This document shows positions 50,715 through 60,936 of a stretch of DNA of 64,000 nucleotides, one piece after another. A model generated the notes under the pieces. The model ran no database searches and was not told the DNA's origin. It was given only the letters and a program-made list of their open reading frames with translations. The DNA is from Nannochloropsis salina CCMP1776 (Eukaryota > Sar > Eustigmatophyceae > Eustigmatales > Monodopsidaceae). The translations under genes were made by a program, and so were the position numbers. The stretch is from the NCBI GenBank assembly GCA_004565275.1, contig SDOX01000017.1, positions 415,898 through 479,897 on the forward strand. Reading direction: 5' to 3'. Position 1 is the first letter of the stretch. Each line of letters begins with the position of its first letter.

Positions 50715-53700
50715 TGGGGAGCCCCCCCCCCCCAGACGTCTCGCTCCCTGCCCCATGGCAGAGCCGCCTCCCCTGTTTCCTCCACCCGCTCCTCTTTCCC
50801 GGCCGCCCTGTCCTTGGGCGACCCCGGGGCCCGGCGGCGGGATATCTACCGACGGTACACGCGCCTTCTGAAGCAACGGGAGAATGGAGGGCGGGGAAGG
50901 GGAGGGGGAGGGAGGGGCGGCCAAGGGGTTGGAAAGAGCCGTGGGAAGAGTGTGCTGGGCTTTGGGAGCAGCAGTCGGCGGACTGTAGTGGAGCCTCTAG
51001 TCAAACCAAGGGGGTGGTCGGGGCTGGCGAAGGGGGGAAGGGGGGCGGAGCGAAGTACCAGGATGGAGGAAGCGGGGGAGCGGGGCGATGACGAAGTCTC
51101 CTCGTTGGGTCTGGCGGAGGTGTATCCCTGGGGCGAGGATTTCCGGGAGAGGGACCAGGGGGGGCTTAGAGGCAGGGGGGGGGGGGGGAGGGGGGGGACC
51201 GGTGCCGTGGCCCTGTGGTCGAGGAGTCTCCAAGGGGGTCGGAGGCGCTGGGGCCGGGTGGGACCTCGGGCCTCGGGAGCCCCCGTGAGGAGTCTGGTGT
51301 GCTCATTGCCGCCGCAGCAGCGGGAGCCAGAGGAGAGGGCGGGGCGGGGGGGAGCAGGAAGAGGAAGAGTGGATGGAAAGGCGGTGGTGCTCAGGAGACC
51401 CCGTTCGCCGACCGCACGTGGAGGGGGGGAAGGAGGGAGACATAGTCCAGCTGAAAGCCAAGCGCGGGGGGAGGAGGGGGAGGGCCCCCTCTACTTTTCG
51501 GGCGCCTTGCCGCCCCCCCAGCACGTGGACCTAGGGGAGGAGGAAGCGCTGTACGTCTCCCTGATGGGTGGCCGGCGCCTTCCTCGGTGGGGTCTGGAAG
51601 GGGTCCTTCTTGCCGACGAGGGCCATCAAGTCGACCAGGCGGGGTCTTTGTGCCATCCCAGCGCCTTCGCGTCGCCCGCGAAAAGCGTGAAAGGCCTTCA
51701 ACAGCAAGTGGCCAGCCTCCAGGGAAACGTCCAGGCGCGCCTGCAACGGGAAAAGGAACTTTTGAATTTGAACCGGGTCTTGCACGAGCGTTTCAACCAG
51801 ATCCGATCCCTTCGCGTGAAGGAAGCAGAGAATGTCGCGGGGAAAATGCGAATGGCCGCGGCGGAGTACGCGCGGCTGGGTCGGTGCCTGGAGAGGCTTC
51901 AGGCCAGGGGATCAGAATTGAGGGAGATGGCGCGGCAGGAGGAGGATGTCAAGGGAGAAACGGAAGACATCATGAGGGAGGCGGCACGGTTGAGGGAGGA
52001 GAAGGCGGAGGTAGAGGACCGGCGGAGGCAGGCCTTGGAGAGGCAGGAGGCATTGGTCACGCGCCTGGAGGCTGCTAAGCGCGCGGTGGCGGAGGGGATG
52101 GCCTACACCGAAGCGGACTTGGAGCTGGCGGAGTCCGAGGCGATCTGGCGGGGTCTGGAATTCGCCGACGCCTTTCGACGAGCATGGATCCGACGGCCCG
52201 ACTCGGCTTTGGCTCGGCTTGTGCGCACGCGGGTGTATCAGGAATGGCCCCGGCGGCTGTGGTGGCAACGGGAGGCGGAGGCCCGCATCGCGCAGCATCA
52301 TCTCCGTGTACTCCAAGTGCGGGCTTTGGCCGGGCTCTGGCGCTGGCGCGCCCGCTCCAATGAGGCCCGTGCCGCCCGAAAGGTCTCAGCATATACCACC
52401 TCGGGGATCCAGACCCGGGCCTGGGGTCGGTGGCGCCGGGTCACGCGGCGGGTGCGGCATCAAAGGCGTCTCCGGGCCGTCCGTCTCCTGCGACGCGTGC
52501 GAAACGGGCTCCACGAATGGCAGGCTTGGGCGGTAAATCGGCGGAAAAGAAGGGAAAGCCTAAAAGAAATGGAGGCCCGCAGACTGTCGCGTCGCACCCT
52601 TCGGGCGTGGCACAAGGCTCTGGCCAAACAGCGCTTTATGGGCGCGGTGGACCGGGAAGTCAACGCCTCTCTTTGGGCCTCGGCGACTGGGGAAAGGGAC
52701 GGCGGCAACATGCACGATGGAATCGACAGGGAGGCTGTCGCCGCGTGCGCCAAGGCGGATCGGCTGTGGCGCTCGTTCGTCTGGCGGCGATGGCGACGGC
52801 GGGCACGGTGGGCGAAGGCACAAGAGCAGGAATGGGTCAACAAGGTGGAAAAGGCACATCGATTGGCCGTAGTAGGAAGAGGCTGGCGCGAATGGCGTGC
52901 GGTTTGGAAGAGACGCGAGTTGGAACATCGTTTGGGGGGGCGTGCGAGGGATGGGCGAAGTACGCAAGTGCCGAGGAGTTTGTGTCTGCTCGCCTCCCGG
53001 ATCGAGAAGCATGCGTTGGCCCGCAAGGAAAACGCCTTCGTCCGGTGGCGGCTGGAGACGTTGTGGGCACAGGAACGAAACGATTTAGTGGAGCGCTTGG
53101 TCCTTATCCTGATTCGGGGGCACCGACGGCGGGCGTTGCGGGAATGGCAATCAAGGGTCGTTCAGATGGCGCGAAATGAACGCAATCTGGTCAAAGCCAA
53201 ACGCCGGTATGGAAAGCGGATGATGGAACAGGTGCTGTGGGCATGGGCGTGCCTGGCCAAGCGGGAACGGGCCCTGCGACAGACCCAAGCGACCGTGACA
53301 CAGCGGATACGCCGACAGCGGCAGCGTCGCGTCCTCTTCGCCTGGCGTGGGGCGTGGCAAGGTCGGCAGGTGGAGGCAGTTGCGGAAACGCAGACGCGCA
53401 GGCACCTGCAATGGTATGCGGCAACGAAGGAGCGGGAGGCCTTGAAACGGGCCTTGCGACAGTGGGGAAGCTGGGTGCGCAGGAAGCAGCGAGAGGGGCT
53501 AGGAGGGGGCCAGGCGGTGGAACATCAGGGGGGCCTGGGGAGTATGGGCGGGTCCGCGGTGACTGATTATGGTGTTTCCTTGAAGAAAGCTCGAGGGGGA
53601 AGGGATGGGAGGAACGGTGGGAAGAAGAAGAAGGACTGCGGAGGAACCCAGCGTAAGCCCGAGGGCGGTAGGCATCAGGTCCTGCAGCAAGTTGAAGGAG

Positions 53701-54689
53701 AGCTGTCGGAGGAGGCCGGCCAGGGGGAAGACCAAGGAATGCATCTGGGGCGTATGGCAAAGCTAAGGGAAGGAAGATATCGGGGGCAAAGGGAGAGGGA
53801 GCCGGGACGGAGGCCCTCCGGCTATACCCGGGGACCTCGAAAAGGGGCTGCCAGAACCAGGAAGCTCCAAGGACTTTCCCCGCCACTCCAGGAAGATCTC
53901 AGAAGGAAGCGACGACAATTATTGGAGGTCGAGGAAAGTAATAGGGTAAACGAAACTTTCCACAACACCTTACTTCTATTGGAAGAGCTGTCTGCGGAGG
54001 CCGAAGGAGATGATGTCAGAGAGGGCTTGCAACTTGATGGAAGACCCGAGCGCCATGTCGCGGGAAATAAGATCGTACCCAAAAATCAGATTGAACAATT
54101 GGTGGAGGGTTTTGGACGGGCGGAGCAAGGCCGAGAAATGTTTGGGGAAGAGACATCACACCGGGAGTTGGCAAGTGCAGAAGACGAGGTCCGTAGGTTG
54201 CGCGCGTTGGTAGCAGATCTTGAAAAATCCGCTCTTGGAATAGAAGGGGTCGAAGGGCTTAGAAATTCTCCTGAGACCTATCTAGAGTGCAAGGCGCAAA
54301 GTATGCACCGGGAAAATGGAATGATGCAAGAATTGGAGGAGCGGGCGCAAATTTGGGCACTCGATGCGGGTATCCCGGGATTAGCAGGAAGATCAATTGC
54401 CAACGAGGGTCACATGGAGCGAATTCCTTTAGGGCCATTGCAATCCCGCAATTTGCAAGGCATCGCTTCTGGCACGGGCGCCAAATGTCTGATTGACGTG
54501 TTGCCAGATTCGCCTGCACAGTTTCAGGATCATTGCGAGAAGGAAGTGGGCGCAAGTTACCTCGATGACGAGGAAGAGACAGATCTGGAGGCTCTCGAAG
54601 TCATGCGCGGGGAAATATCCCTCCTGGAGCATCGTATTAAATTTCGATTTCAGCAAAAATCTGCACGGGGAGAGATTTGTGCGGCATAG
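50715..54689 (+). CDS. SFI1-like centrin-binding repeat and coiled-coil protein
   Basis: The frame is open directly after the TAG at 50712 and has its first ATG at 51063; from there it encodes 1,208 residues. The first part is Gly/Arg-rich. Residues from about 51690 on are long helices (VASLQGNVQARLQREKELLN). Between about 52310 and 53510 some twelve units share a spaced Trp core (GLHEWQAW, TLRAWHKAL, GWREWRAVW, ALREWQSR, VLWAWACLAK, VLFAWRGAW, ALRQWGSW) with Arg-rich flanks, the pattern of SFI1 centrin-binding repeats. The C-terminal ~350 residues contain further coiled coil. SFI1 proteins form centrin filaments at spindle poles or basal bodies. It may be the second half of the upstream LRR gene; the start is uncertain. 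Confidence 0.65.
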   Translation, partial: WGAPPPQTSRSLPHGRAASPVSSTRSSFPAALSLGDPGARRRDIYRRYTRLLKQRENGGRGRGGGGRGGQGVGKSRGKSVLGFGSSSRRTVVEPLVKPRGWSGLAKGGRGAERSTRMEEAGERGDDEVSSLGLAEVYPWGEDFRERDQGGLRGRGGGGRGGTGAVALWSRSLQGGRRRWGRVGPRASGAPVRSLVCSLPPQQREPEERAGRGGAGRGRVDGKAVVLRRPRSPTARGGGEGGRHSPAESQARGEEGEGPLYFSGALPPPQHVDLGEEEALYVSLMGGRRLPRWGLEGVLLADEGHQVDQAGSLCHPSAFASPAKSVKGLQQQVASLQGNVQARLQREKELLNLNRVLHERFNQIRSLRVKEAENVAGKMRMAAAEYARLGRCLERLQARGSELREMARQEEDVKGETEDIMREAARLREEKAEVEDRRRQALERQEALVTRLEAAKRAVAEGMAYTEADLELAESEAIWRGLEFADAFRRAWIRRPDSALARLVRTRVYQEWPRRLWWQREAEARIAQHHLRVLQVRALAGLWRWRARSNEARAARKVSAYTTSGIQTRAWGRWRRVTRRVRHQRRLRAVRLLRRVRNGLHEWQAWAVNRRKRRESLKEMEARRLSRRTLRAWHKALAKQRFMGAVDREVNASLWASATGERDGGNMHDGIDREAVAACAKADRLWRSFVWRRWRRRARWAKAQEQEWVNKVEKAHRLAVVGRGWREWRAVWKRRELEHRLGGRARDGRSTQVPRSLCLLASRIEKHALARKENAFVRWRLETLWAQERNDLVERLVLILIRGHRRRALREWQSRVVQMARNERNLVKAKRRYGKRMMEQVLWAWACLAKRERALRQTQATVTQRIRRQRQRRVLFAWRGAWQGRQVEAVAETQTRRHLQWYAATKEREALKRALRQWGSWVRRKQREGLGGGQAVEHQGGLGSMGGSAVTDYGVSLKKARGGRDGRNGGKKKKDCGGTQRKPEGGRHQVLQQVEGELSEEAGQGEDQGMHLGRMAKLREGRYRGQREREPGRRPSGYTRGPRKGAARTRKLQGLSPPLQEDLRRKRRQLLEVEESNRVNETFHNTLLLLEELSAEAEGDDVREGLQLDGRPERHVAGNKIVPKNQIEQLVEGFGRAEQGREMFGEETSHRELASAEDEVRRLRALVADLEKSALGIEGVEGLRNSPETYLECKAQSMHRENGMMQELEERAQIWALDAGIPGLAGRSIANEGHMERIPLGPLQSRNLQGIASGTGAKCLIDVLPDSPAQFQDHCEKEVGASYLDDEEETDLEALEVMRGEISLLEHRIKFRFQQKSARGEICAA
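50722..50734. repeat. C12 homopolymer beside the in-frame TAG
   Basis: A run of twelve C lies 8 bases after the stop codon that separates the LRR and SFI1-like frames. It is a likely site of sequence-length error or replication slippage. Confidence 0.6.
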
Positions 54690-56066
54690 ATAACCAGACT
54701 GTCAGAAGGCTTGTCGCTGGAATGTTTGTCGTCGCAATGGATAGCAGCCCAAGAGCGAAGCTTGTACACACTGTACCAAGAAATTTAAAAAAACTTTAAA
54801 GTGTAACATTTCACATAGAGACGATAATGTGGCGTTTTTTTTGGGGTTCGAGTGAAATCTCTGAGCCATCCAATGGGGAGGTTGGGCTCGAGTGAGAGCG
54901 GCACGGTAGCGATTCCTGCCGTTAAAGTCGGACTGTGTGTCAGCTATACCAAGCTTACGTGGGCTCTCGCACATTTGTAGCAACCACATGCGCGACCAAT
55001 ATCTCTTATGTCTGTCCATATATTTCATTCAGTAAGGACGAGCTTATAGAATTTATAGGCTCGTGTCATGGATGCCTCCGACACATCGCTCTAGGCAAAG
55101 TGCGTAAGTGTTGCTCTCGTCTCCTGGTGCATAGCTAGCTTCCGTGCTTGTAAATTACGATTTTCTTCGCTACATTTTATCACCAGTATTATTTTGACTT
55201 GTTTTGTTAGCCGAGTTGGGCTGTCTTTGCTTTCATATTTCTTTTTTACACACAGGAAATGGCGAATTTTGCTTATTCAACGTGTGTATTTTAAAAATTC
55301 AAAATAAGAGGGGGAGAGCGAAAAAACGATCGAGCAGTTGAATTCGTCGCCGTCCTTTGAAGCATTTGGTATGCACCCACAAATGATGTTAAGCGTCCCC
55401 CGACCAACGTAAAATTTTCTGGCACGCGATAATTTAGTGCACAGAGCTTTATATCTTTGTGAGAGAGGATGGCTTTCTTTGACATAATACGGCCGCCTAT
55501 CAATAAGTTCGCTATGCGTCAAGGAAGGCGAAGGGCTGGCAGGACCATCGGTGACGCGATCACCATTTGTATTGCAGCACAGCGTTTATTATCTCAGCGC
55601 AAGATCAAAATACAGCGAAATGTGCATATGGGCAGTTTCTAGTGTGCTGCACTGAGATGTGCCGCATACAAAAGATCTTCTTGACCATCGCGGACAAAAC
55701 AAAAAAGGTTCTCTCAAAACGAACAAGCAGCAAACTAAGGCCCAGTGCACAAATTCTGGCCAGGAGAGGCTTTGTTTGTCGATCCAGCATATAATGGAGC
55801 GACATTGATAGAGAAAAGGAAGGGAATCTGTGGGATACGGCCATGTTTGCTTGTGCTATGCATATGTTGGAAAAGACCGCTGCTTGTGCCCTCTTTATCC
55901 GCCCCTATATACTTATCCGTGTGATGTGGTACAGAATTGAATTGAAATCTTGGGATCGACACTCATCTATCACTTACGTACAACATTCTTTATCGCTACC
56001 CCACCCGCTCGCAGAGTCCTAACAGTCGCACCAAGTTAGTACCCGTTTTCGCATCCGACGTACAAA
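54690..56066. other. AT-rich intergenic region
   Basis: This 1,377-base gap is clearly more AT-rich than the genes around it and among the longest in the window. It contains only short frames (up to 108 codons) with stop-rich surroundings. I see no tRNA cloverleaf, repeat or transposon end. Confidence 0.45.
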
Positions 56067-57308
56067 ATGCCATCTGTCGCAGCGCCACTCTGTGCAGCTA
56101 GCAATAGCAAGTCTGTCATGAGTAGTATCCTATCTGTAACAGCGGCTTGGGCTGCAGACTCTGTATCGCTCCCAGCCAAAAACGAGTCTCCAAACAAAAC
56201 AACTTCATCAACGCCGCTCAAAAAACGGAAGTCGTCGCATGACGACACGCTTACTCCCGGCATAGCGTCTTCCGAGCCTCCCATCCGACGCCCGAAATAC
56301 GCGCCGACCGCCCTCTCTCCTGGAAAGATTTCCGCGGCTGTCACGGGCGCCGGGCATCATAGGAAGGTCTTGCCTACGATTATCCGCCTTGTCGGCGCCT
56401 GCAATGAAAGCCCCAGAATGGGTGTCAAACGCCGGGCCCTGACCGCACATCCCTCTTCTTGCAAGCGGGTGAAAAGCATGGTTGCCGAGGTCGTGCACCC
56501 CCATGGTCAAGACACGCAGCCGCCACCACCCCCAAGGCCCCTCGAAGAACCCTTCATCCTCGGCGTCCCCCCCACGTGCAGCAGCAACAACAACAGCAGC
56601 AGCGGTAAAAACGGCAACAACAGCTCGAGGATAGCCAAAGCAATGAAAGACATCGATATGCAAGTCAAGAGCAGTAATGGAAGCATGAACGGGAGCCCTT
56701 CGTCAGGCAGCGTCAATTCAGTCAGTACACCGTCCAAGTGCACTTTGTCTTTGCGATCCTCTTCGCAAGGAGGCATAAGCCCACCCACATCGAGAGGGAG
56801 GGGCTCGGCAGCAAAAGAGCAACCGGCACCGGAGCCAGTCCCAGTGGTTCTAACAGAAGCCATGGAAGAAGCCATGGATCGGATCTCCTCGAGGCTCCTC
56901 GCTGACGACTTGGCCGGCATGGCCCAGCTGCTCTCCTTCGTCGCTCAAGCTCAAGTACAGTGCCAGGAGCATTTGGAACTCTTTAACATGGCCATGAAGA
57001 AAGTAAACGAGGCTCCTGCGCTACGAAAGGATTTTTGCGATTTCGAGAAAGTCTGGAGCTGTGTGGATGTCGTATATGGGCGGCGACCCTCGGCGATTTT
57101 TGCCGATTTAATAGACCCTCGTTTTCCTGTGGTACACACGTACCACCAACACATCTTCTTGCGCCTATTCATGCACTACGCTGTCACACGCCTGCAACTG
57201 CTGCGAGACATGGTGATGGAGAAAAGCGGGGGTCCAGACGTGGAGGAAGTAGGCTTGGTAGATACTTTCCTCAAGTTTTGGTTCCAACGGGCCCCTGCAT
57301 ACCTATGA
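56067..57308 (+). CDS. unknown nuclear protein
   Basis: A single 413-codon frame starts at ATG 56067 (context ACAAAATGC). I recognise no family. The first ~275 residues are Ser/Thr/Pro-rich and disordered with basic clusters (LKKRKSSHDD, GVKRRALTAHP) typical of nuclear import, and an Asn/Ser simple-sequence run (SSNNNSSSGKNGNNSS). The last ~140 residues look folded and helical (AMEEAMDRISSRLLADDLAG, LLSFVAQAQVQCQEHLELF, DFEKVWSCVDVVYGRRPSAI), ending with FLKFWFQRAPAYL. The composition is less GC-biased than neighbouring genes. The helical C-terminus may be an interaction domain, but no function can be assigned. Confidence 0.6.
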   Translation: MPSVAAPLCAASNSKSVMSSILSVTAAWAADSVSLPAKNESPNKTTSSTPLKKRKSSHDDTLTPGIASSEPPIRRPKYAPTALSPGKISAAVTGAGHHRKVLPTIIRLVGACNESPRMGVKRRALTAHPSSCKRVKSMVAEVVHPHGQDTQPPPPPRPLEEPFILGVPPTCSSNNNSSSGKNGNNSSRIAKAMKDIDMQVKSSNGSMNGSPSSGSVNSVSTPSKCTLSLRSSSQGGISPPTSRGRGSAAKEQPAPEPVPVVLTEAMEEAMDRISSRLLADDLAGMAQLLSFVAQAQVQCQEHLELFNMAMKKVNEAPALRKDFCDFEKVWSCVDVVYGRRPSAIFADLIDPRFPVVHTYHQHIFLRLFMHYAVTRLQLLRDMVMEKSGGPDVEEVGLVDTFLKFWFQRAPAYL

Positions 57309-58472
57309 GACTGAGGGTCTCACCCAGACAAGCCTTTCAGGACACACGTGCTTCTTCCTGCCTATTTAATAGGGGTATAGAAACTCTGGCGACAATACCA
57401 GGGTACAGGCCATCTTAAAATGGCCGAAAACTTTTGTCGTGCCGCTATGGGAGAGTAACCGCTATTTGAGAGTTATGAGTACGAAAATTACATATACTTT
57501 TTTATATCTATATATAGACGGGACTTTATGAATGAAAAATTAGGCTGAAAAGAATGGCAATCGGGTCGTCTAGCCATAGAATTCTGCCAATGGTTATATA
57601 GCCCAGGGGTATCGAACTTTTAAAATATGCGGTATCAAGCTGTGTCTCACACCTTCATATATCCGTCTTGGGGCAGCAGCTGCTTGCTGAAGTCAAGTAT
57701 GCGCTTTGTTAAAAAGGCTACTCCGCACATACGTGAAAAAGACCAAGCAGATTTGCTACACAAACGCACTATAATGTTGGTCATAACGTCAAACGCTCTG
57801 TCTAAGCTTGTAGGCAATCATAATGATAAAGTGCACAGTGAAAAAGAAAGATCTTCATCAGCAACATTTTGCTTATATCTATATTCATTGTAAATCACGT
57901 AGACAACATGTCAGCATTTTTACTCAGAGACTTTATTCTAGTTTTTACGCTAGCCCGGAATCACATTCGCAATCGAAAGTTTGAGCTTCGAACAAAAAAA
58001 TTAATGTCCGCTTATTTGCTCTCCCGGGACATCTTTTCGAGGCAAACACACCATGAAGAGTAGCCACGATGCCCACAAAATGTTGATACGCACGAGCAAT
58101 ATTAAGTCCAAGCTTGAAGTTGGTCATGGTCGCGTGAAAAGCATTTGCTTCGTTCTTCTAGACAATTCTTTGTAAAATATGGCCAACCTCCTGCCCTGTT
58201 TCTGGCAGTCAAGCGACAATAAAGCAACACGCATAAGCGTGCTGCAAATCGTGCGATGCTTCAAAGCACTATCAAATAATGAATAACTTGAACTCAGGAA
58301 AGCTGGAACCCTTTGGTTTGCCATTACAACGCTCCCTGGACTTTGCCCTAGTGTTCAGTCTCCTCGCTGGTCGCTTCTCGGAAGACGTTAACCCGGAGCT
58401 TCTGTATCGCTACACAAAAACGTTCACCTTAAAAAAACTCTACCGCTCACGTGCTACCGACAAATAGTCCAT
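57309..58472. other. AT-rich intergenic region
   Basis: This 1,164-base gap is strongly AT-rich (for example TATATCTATATATAG near 57509 and AAAAAATTAATG near 57997). Only short frames occur. No RNA gene or repeat unit was recognised. Confidence 0.45.
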
Positions 58473-59708
58473 ATGTCTCTTCGCTCTAGTGCATCGGCGA
58501 CCATCAAAGGCCAACGCAACTATAGGAGTACGCTGCGGCGTGTGTGGCAGTTCCTCCTCGACCGCTTTCTCGTGTCCTTTAATGGCCTGATTACCGTGTG
58601 GCGTCTTGCCCTGCATTGGGTGAACAGTTACATTCTATATTACGACTACGGAGGAAAACCTGCCAATGATTTTTATCATAAGGCGGTTTTAATAGGAGAC
58701 GGATTGGCGCAAGGTTTTGGGTCGTGGGTTTCATTAGGGAACACGTCGGGTCCTATGCGTTACCTGAACGAAGAAGTGAGGAGGAATGCGGCAGTAAAAA
58801 TGGAGTGGGTGTTTTTTGAACGCGGAGCTTTACATAGCACCACTCAAGATTGGATGCCTCATGGAAGCGAGAACAAAGGCGTGGGGACGTCCGAAGCGGC
58901 GAGGCCGGAGCCACAGGGTGAACTTCGCGGAGACCACCCAGAAAGCGAAGACTCCTCCCTCCTCCAGCCCCTCCCTGCGATCAAGCCCCCGCGGTCGCTG
59001 TTGGAAGCCGTGCTCTCAAGCCGAAGTGGGCGCGATGCCTGCGTGTACATCATCATGGTGGGTTTGCAAGACCTTCTCCGCACGAAGGATGCCGGCGCCC
59101 TCGCGGCCCTGGCGGCTGGGGGAGACGGAGCGACACAGACCGGGCGCATGCTCCCTTCCACTGCCCTTGGCACCAACAGCGAAACACACGGGATGGACAG
59201 GGAGCCTTCGAGCGCGAGGCCTTGGTGTCGAACGGTCAGCCACCTCCGCGCCATCCTCCTCCACCTCTTGGCTCAACCCCACAGCCCGCACGTCTGCCTC
59301 TGCACGCTGCCGACCGTGGGGGTGCCTTCCTCCCTCCGCGCGCGGGCCATCAAAGGTGTGAACGCCCAGATTGCCTCCATGGTGCGGTCTTTGCCCCCTG
59401 TCCCTTCACCTGCCTCCCAGCCACAGGCACCGCGGCTTCCAGTCACCCTTGTGGATCTCAGCCAGCGCCGAGTCTCACGCCCGGAGGGAAGGGCCTTGGA
59501 CGGGGTGCATTTCAACTCGACGGGATACAAGAGCATGGCAACGGCGGTCTTGGAGGAACTGGCGCCGGCCATGGTCCGGCATGAATGGGCCATATTGCAG
59601 GGATTCTTGTCGGGGAAAAAGAGGAGGGACAAGAGTAGGCCCGATGGGTGGCTGGGGGGGTGGCTAAGGAGGGGAGGAAGAGAGGGCGAGAAGGAGAAGG
59701 TGGGGTGA
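58473..59708 (+). CDS. SGNH/GDSL-fold protein without catalytic serine
   Basis: A single 411-codon frame starts at ATG 58473. A membrane-proximal helix (~28-55: FLVSFNGLITVWRLALHWVN) suggests anchoring to a membrane. The SGNH-hydrolase pattern follows. Block I is VLIGDGLAQGFGSW, with Gly77 where the nucleophilic Ser of GDS normally stands. A beta-strand and Block III-like VYIIMVGLQDLL follow, with Gln where the oxyanion Asn usually is. VCLCTLPTVGVPSSLRARAI comes next, then Block V DGVHFNSTGYKSMA with Asp343 and His346 intact. Most SGNH members are esterases or acyltransferases. Loss of the Ser and Asn suggests a pseudoenzyme or a changed mechanism. The loop at ~130-175 is low complexity. Confidence 0.72.
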   Translation: MSLRSSASATIKGQRNYRSTLRRVWQFLLDRFLVSFNGLITVWRLALHWVNSYILYYDYGGKPANDFYHKAVLIGDGLAQGFGSWVSLGNTSGPMRYLNEEVRRNAAVKMEWVFFERGALHSTTQDWMPHGSENKGVGTSEAARPEPQGELRGDHPESEDSSLLQPLPAIKPPRSLLEAVLSSRSGRDACVYIIMVGLQDLLRTKDAGALAALAAGGDGATQTGRMLPSTALGTNSETHGMDREPSSARPWCRTVSHLRAILLHLLAQPHSPHVCLCTLPTVGVPSSLRARAIKGVNAQIASMVRSLPPVPSPASQPQAPRLPVTLVDLSQRRVSRPEGRALDGVHFNSTGYKSMATAVLEELAPAMVRHEWAILQGFLSGKKRRDKSRPDGWLGGWLRRGGREGEKEKVG

Positions 59709-59896
59709 GCGAGGGCAGAAGCCCCACGCATGTATTCTATTTTTCTTTCAGTGCCAACAAATACATTTACCCGCCAATTGCGACGCACAAGGGGCTTCGT
59801 TTGATGTGCATGTGGTCGTGGGGTCCCGTGGCTGACCATGGTAGGTGAAGGGGGCGGTGTGCCACCTGTAACGGACGCTCGCCCCCCCTGTCCTTC

Positions 59897-60936
59897 CTAT
59901 TCCTCGTCGCCGTCCGCGTCATAGCCTCTCTCTCGGGGCAGGTAGTGTCTTCGAAGCGTCCGCCAAAGCTCCCGGTCCAGGGCCAAGCCTTGTCTCAGCA
60001 CCGCGCGGGCAGCGCCCTCCCCTTCCCCTCCCTCTCCCTCCATCACGTCCCAGCTGCCTTTCAGTACCTGGTCCTCCAGCTGTCCCGGACCCCATGACAT
60101 GTAATTGAACCACCATTTGAATTGCGATCGATCCAGTCCATGCTCTGCCTTGTTTTCTGCGGGGGCGAGAATATGATGGTCTGTGGGATGAGTTTCGTAA
60201 CATGGAGGAAGGGAAGGGACAATGGACCGGCGCGGAGGGAGGAGAGACGTGGAGAGCATTGCGAGCCATGTTCCTTCAGAGGCATGCATGCCTTAGCCAT
60301 AACGACAGCGAACGATTTTCTGTGGTCAAGCCACAAAGAGACGCCACACATGGTTGCAGAGATACTGCGCCCGCCTGTCCCGATTCACTTACCCTCCTGC
60401 TCTTTGAACATGGCCTCCGCTCCACTCAAACCCCCATAGTAAAGCCCGCCACCCACGGAACGCACTCCTGGCACGTGCTTGTATGGATGCAGCAGCACGG
60501 CCATGTCTCCTCCTTGCTCCCCGCCCAAAAAGACGGTGTGATTCGCGAAGACGGACGCCGCAAAGGGCGGCGCAAGCTCGGACAAGGTAAAGGCGGTCGG
60601 CTTCTCCAAGACAACCCCGCGGGAGCCAGTCTCAGAATCATGCTTGTACAGGAATAGGCAGCTTTTGCTTGTGAAGTGGTTGTACTCCCATGGTTTTGCT
60701 ACCAGGATCTGGCCTTGTTGGAGAGTCGGGGGTACGCCCTCAGGGAGGCTGCGTATATTGATGCCTTCAGCGAGCAACGGTTTGTCGAGTGAAAGCGTCG
60801 TACTCCGGCGACCACGACGCTGCGCTGGTGACCGCTCAAGTAGTTTAGTAGACAAGTGCAAGTGGTGGAATGCGAAGATGCTAGTGCTTTGGACCAGGAA
60901 ACTCAAGCCTAGAATAAGATAGAGCGTAAAGGGCAT
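59897..60936 (-). CDS. plastid-targeted UPF0301/AlgH-family protein, two exons
   Basis: Exon 1 is 60936-60393 and exon 2 is 60156-59897. The 236-base intron (GTAAGT...CGCAG) splits a Glu codon, and the spliced product has 267 residues. The N-terminus MPFTLYLILGLSFLVQSTSIFAF is a signal peptide with an FA-F plastid border. The UPF0301 (YqgE/AlgH, DUF179) core follows: GQILVAKPWEYNHFTSKSCL, then GSRGVVLEKPTAFTLSEL, VFLGGEQGGDMAVLLH, VGGGLYYGGLSGAEAM and, in exon 2, WWFNYMSWGPGQLEDQVLKG. The GQLExE-type ending is the family's strongest signature. The family's biochemical role is unsettled; plants have plastid versions. It is convergent with the SGNH gene and divergent to the DIX gene. Confidence 0.88.
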
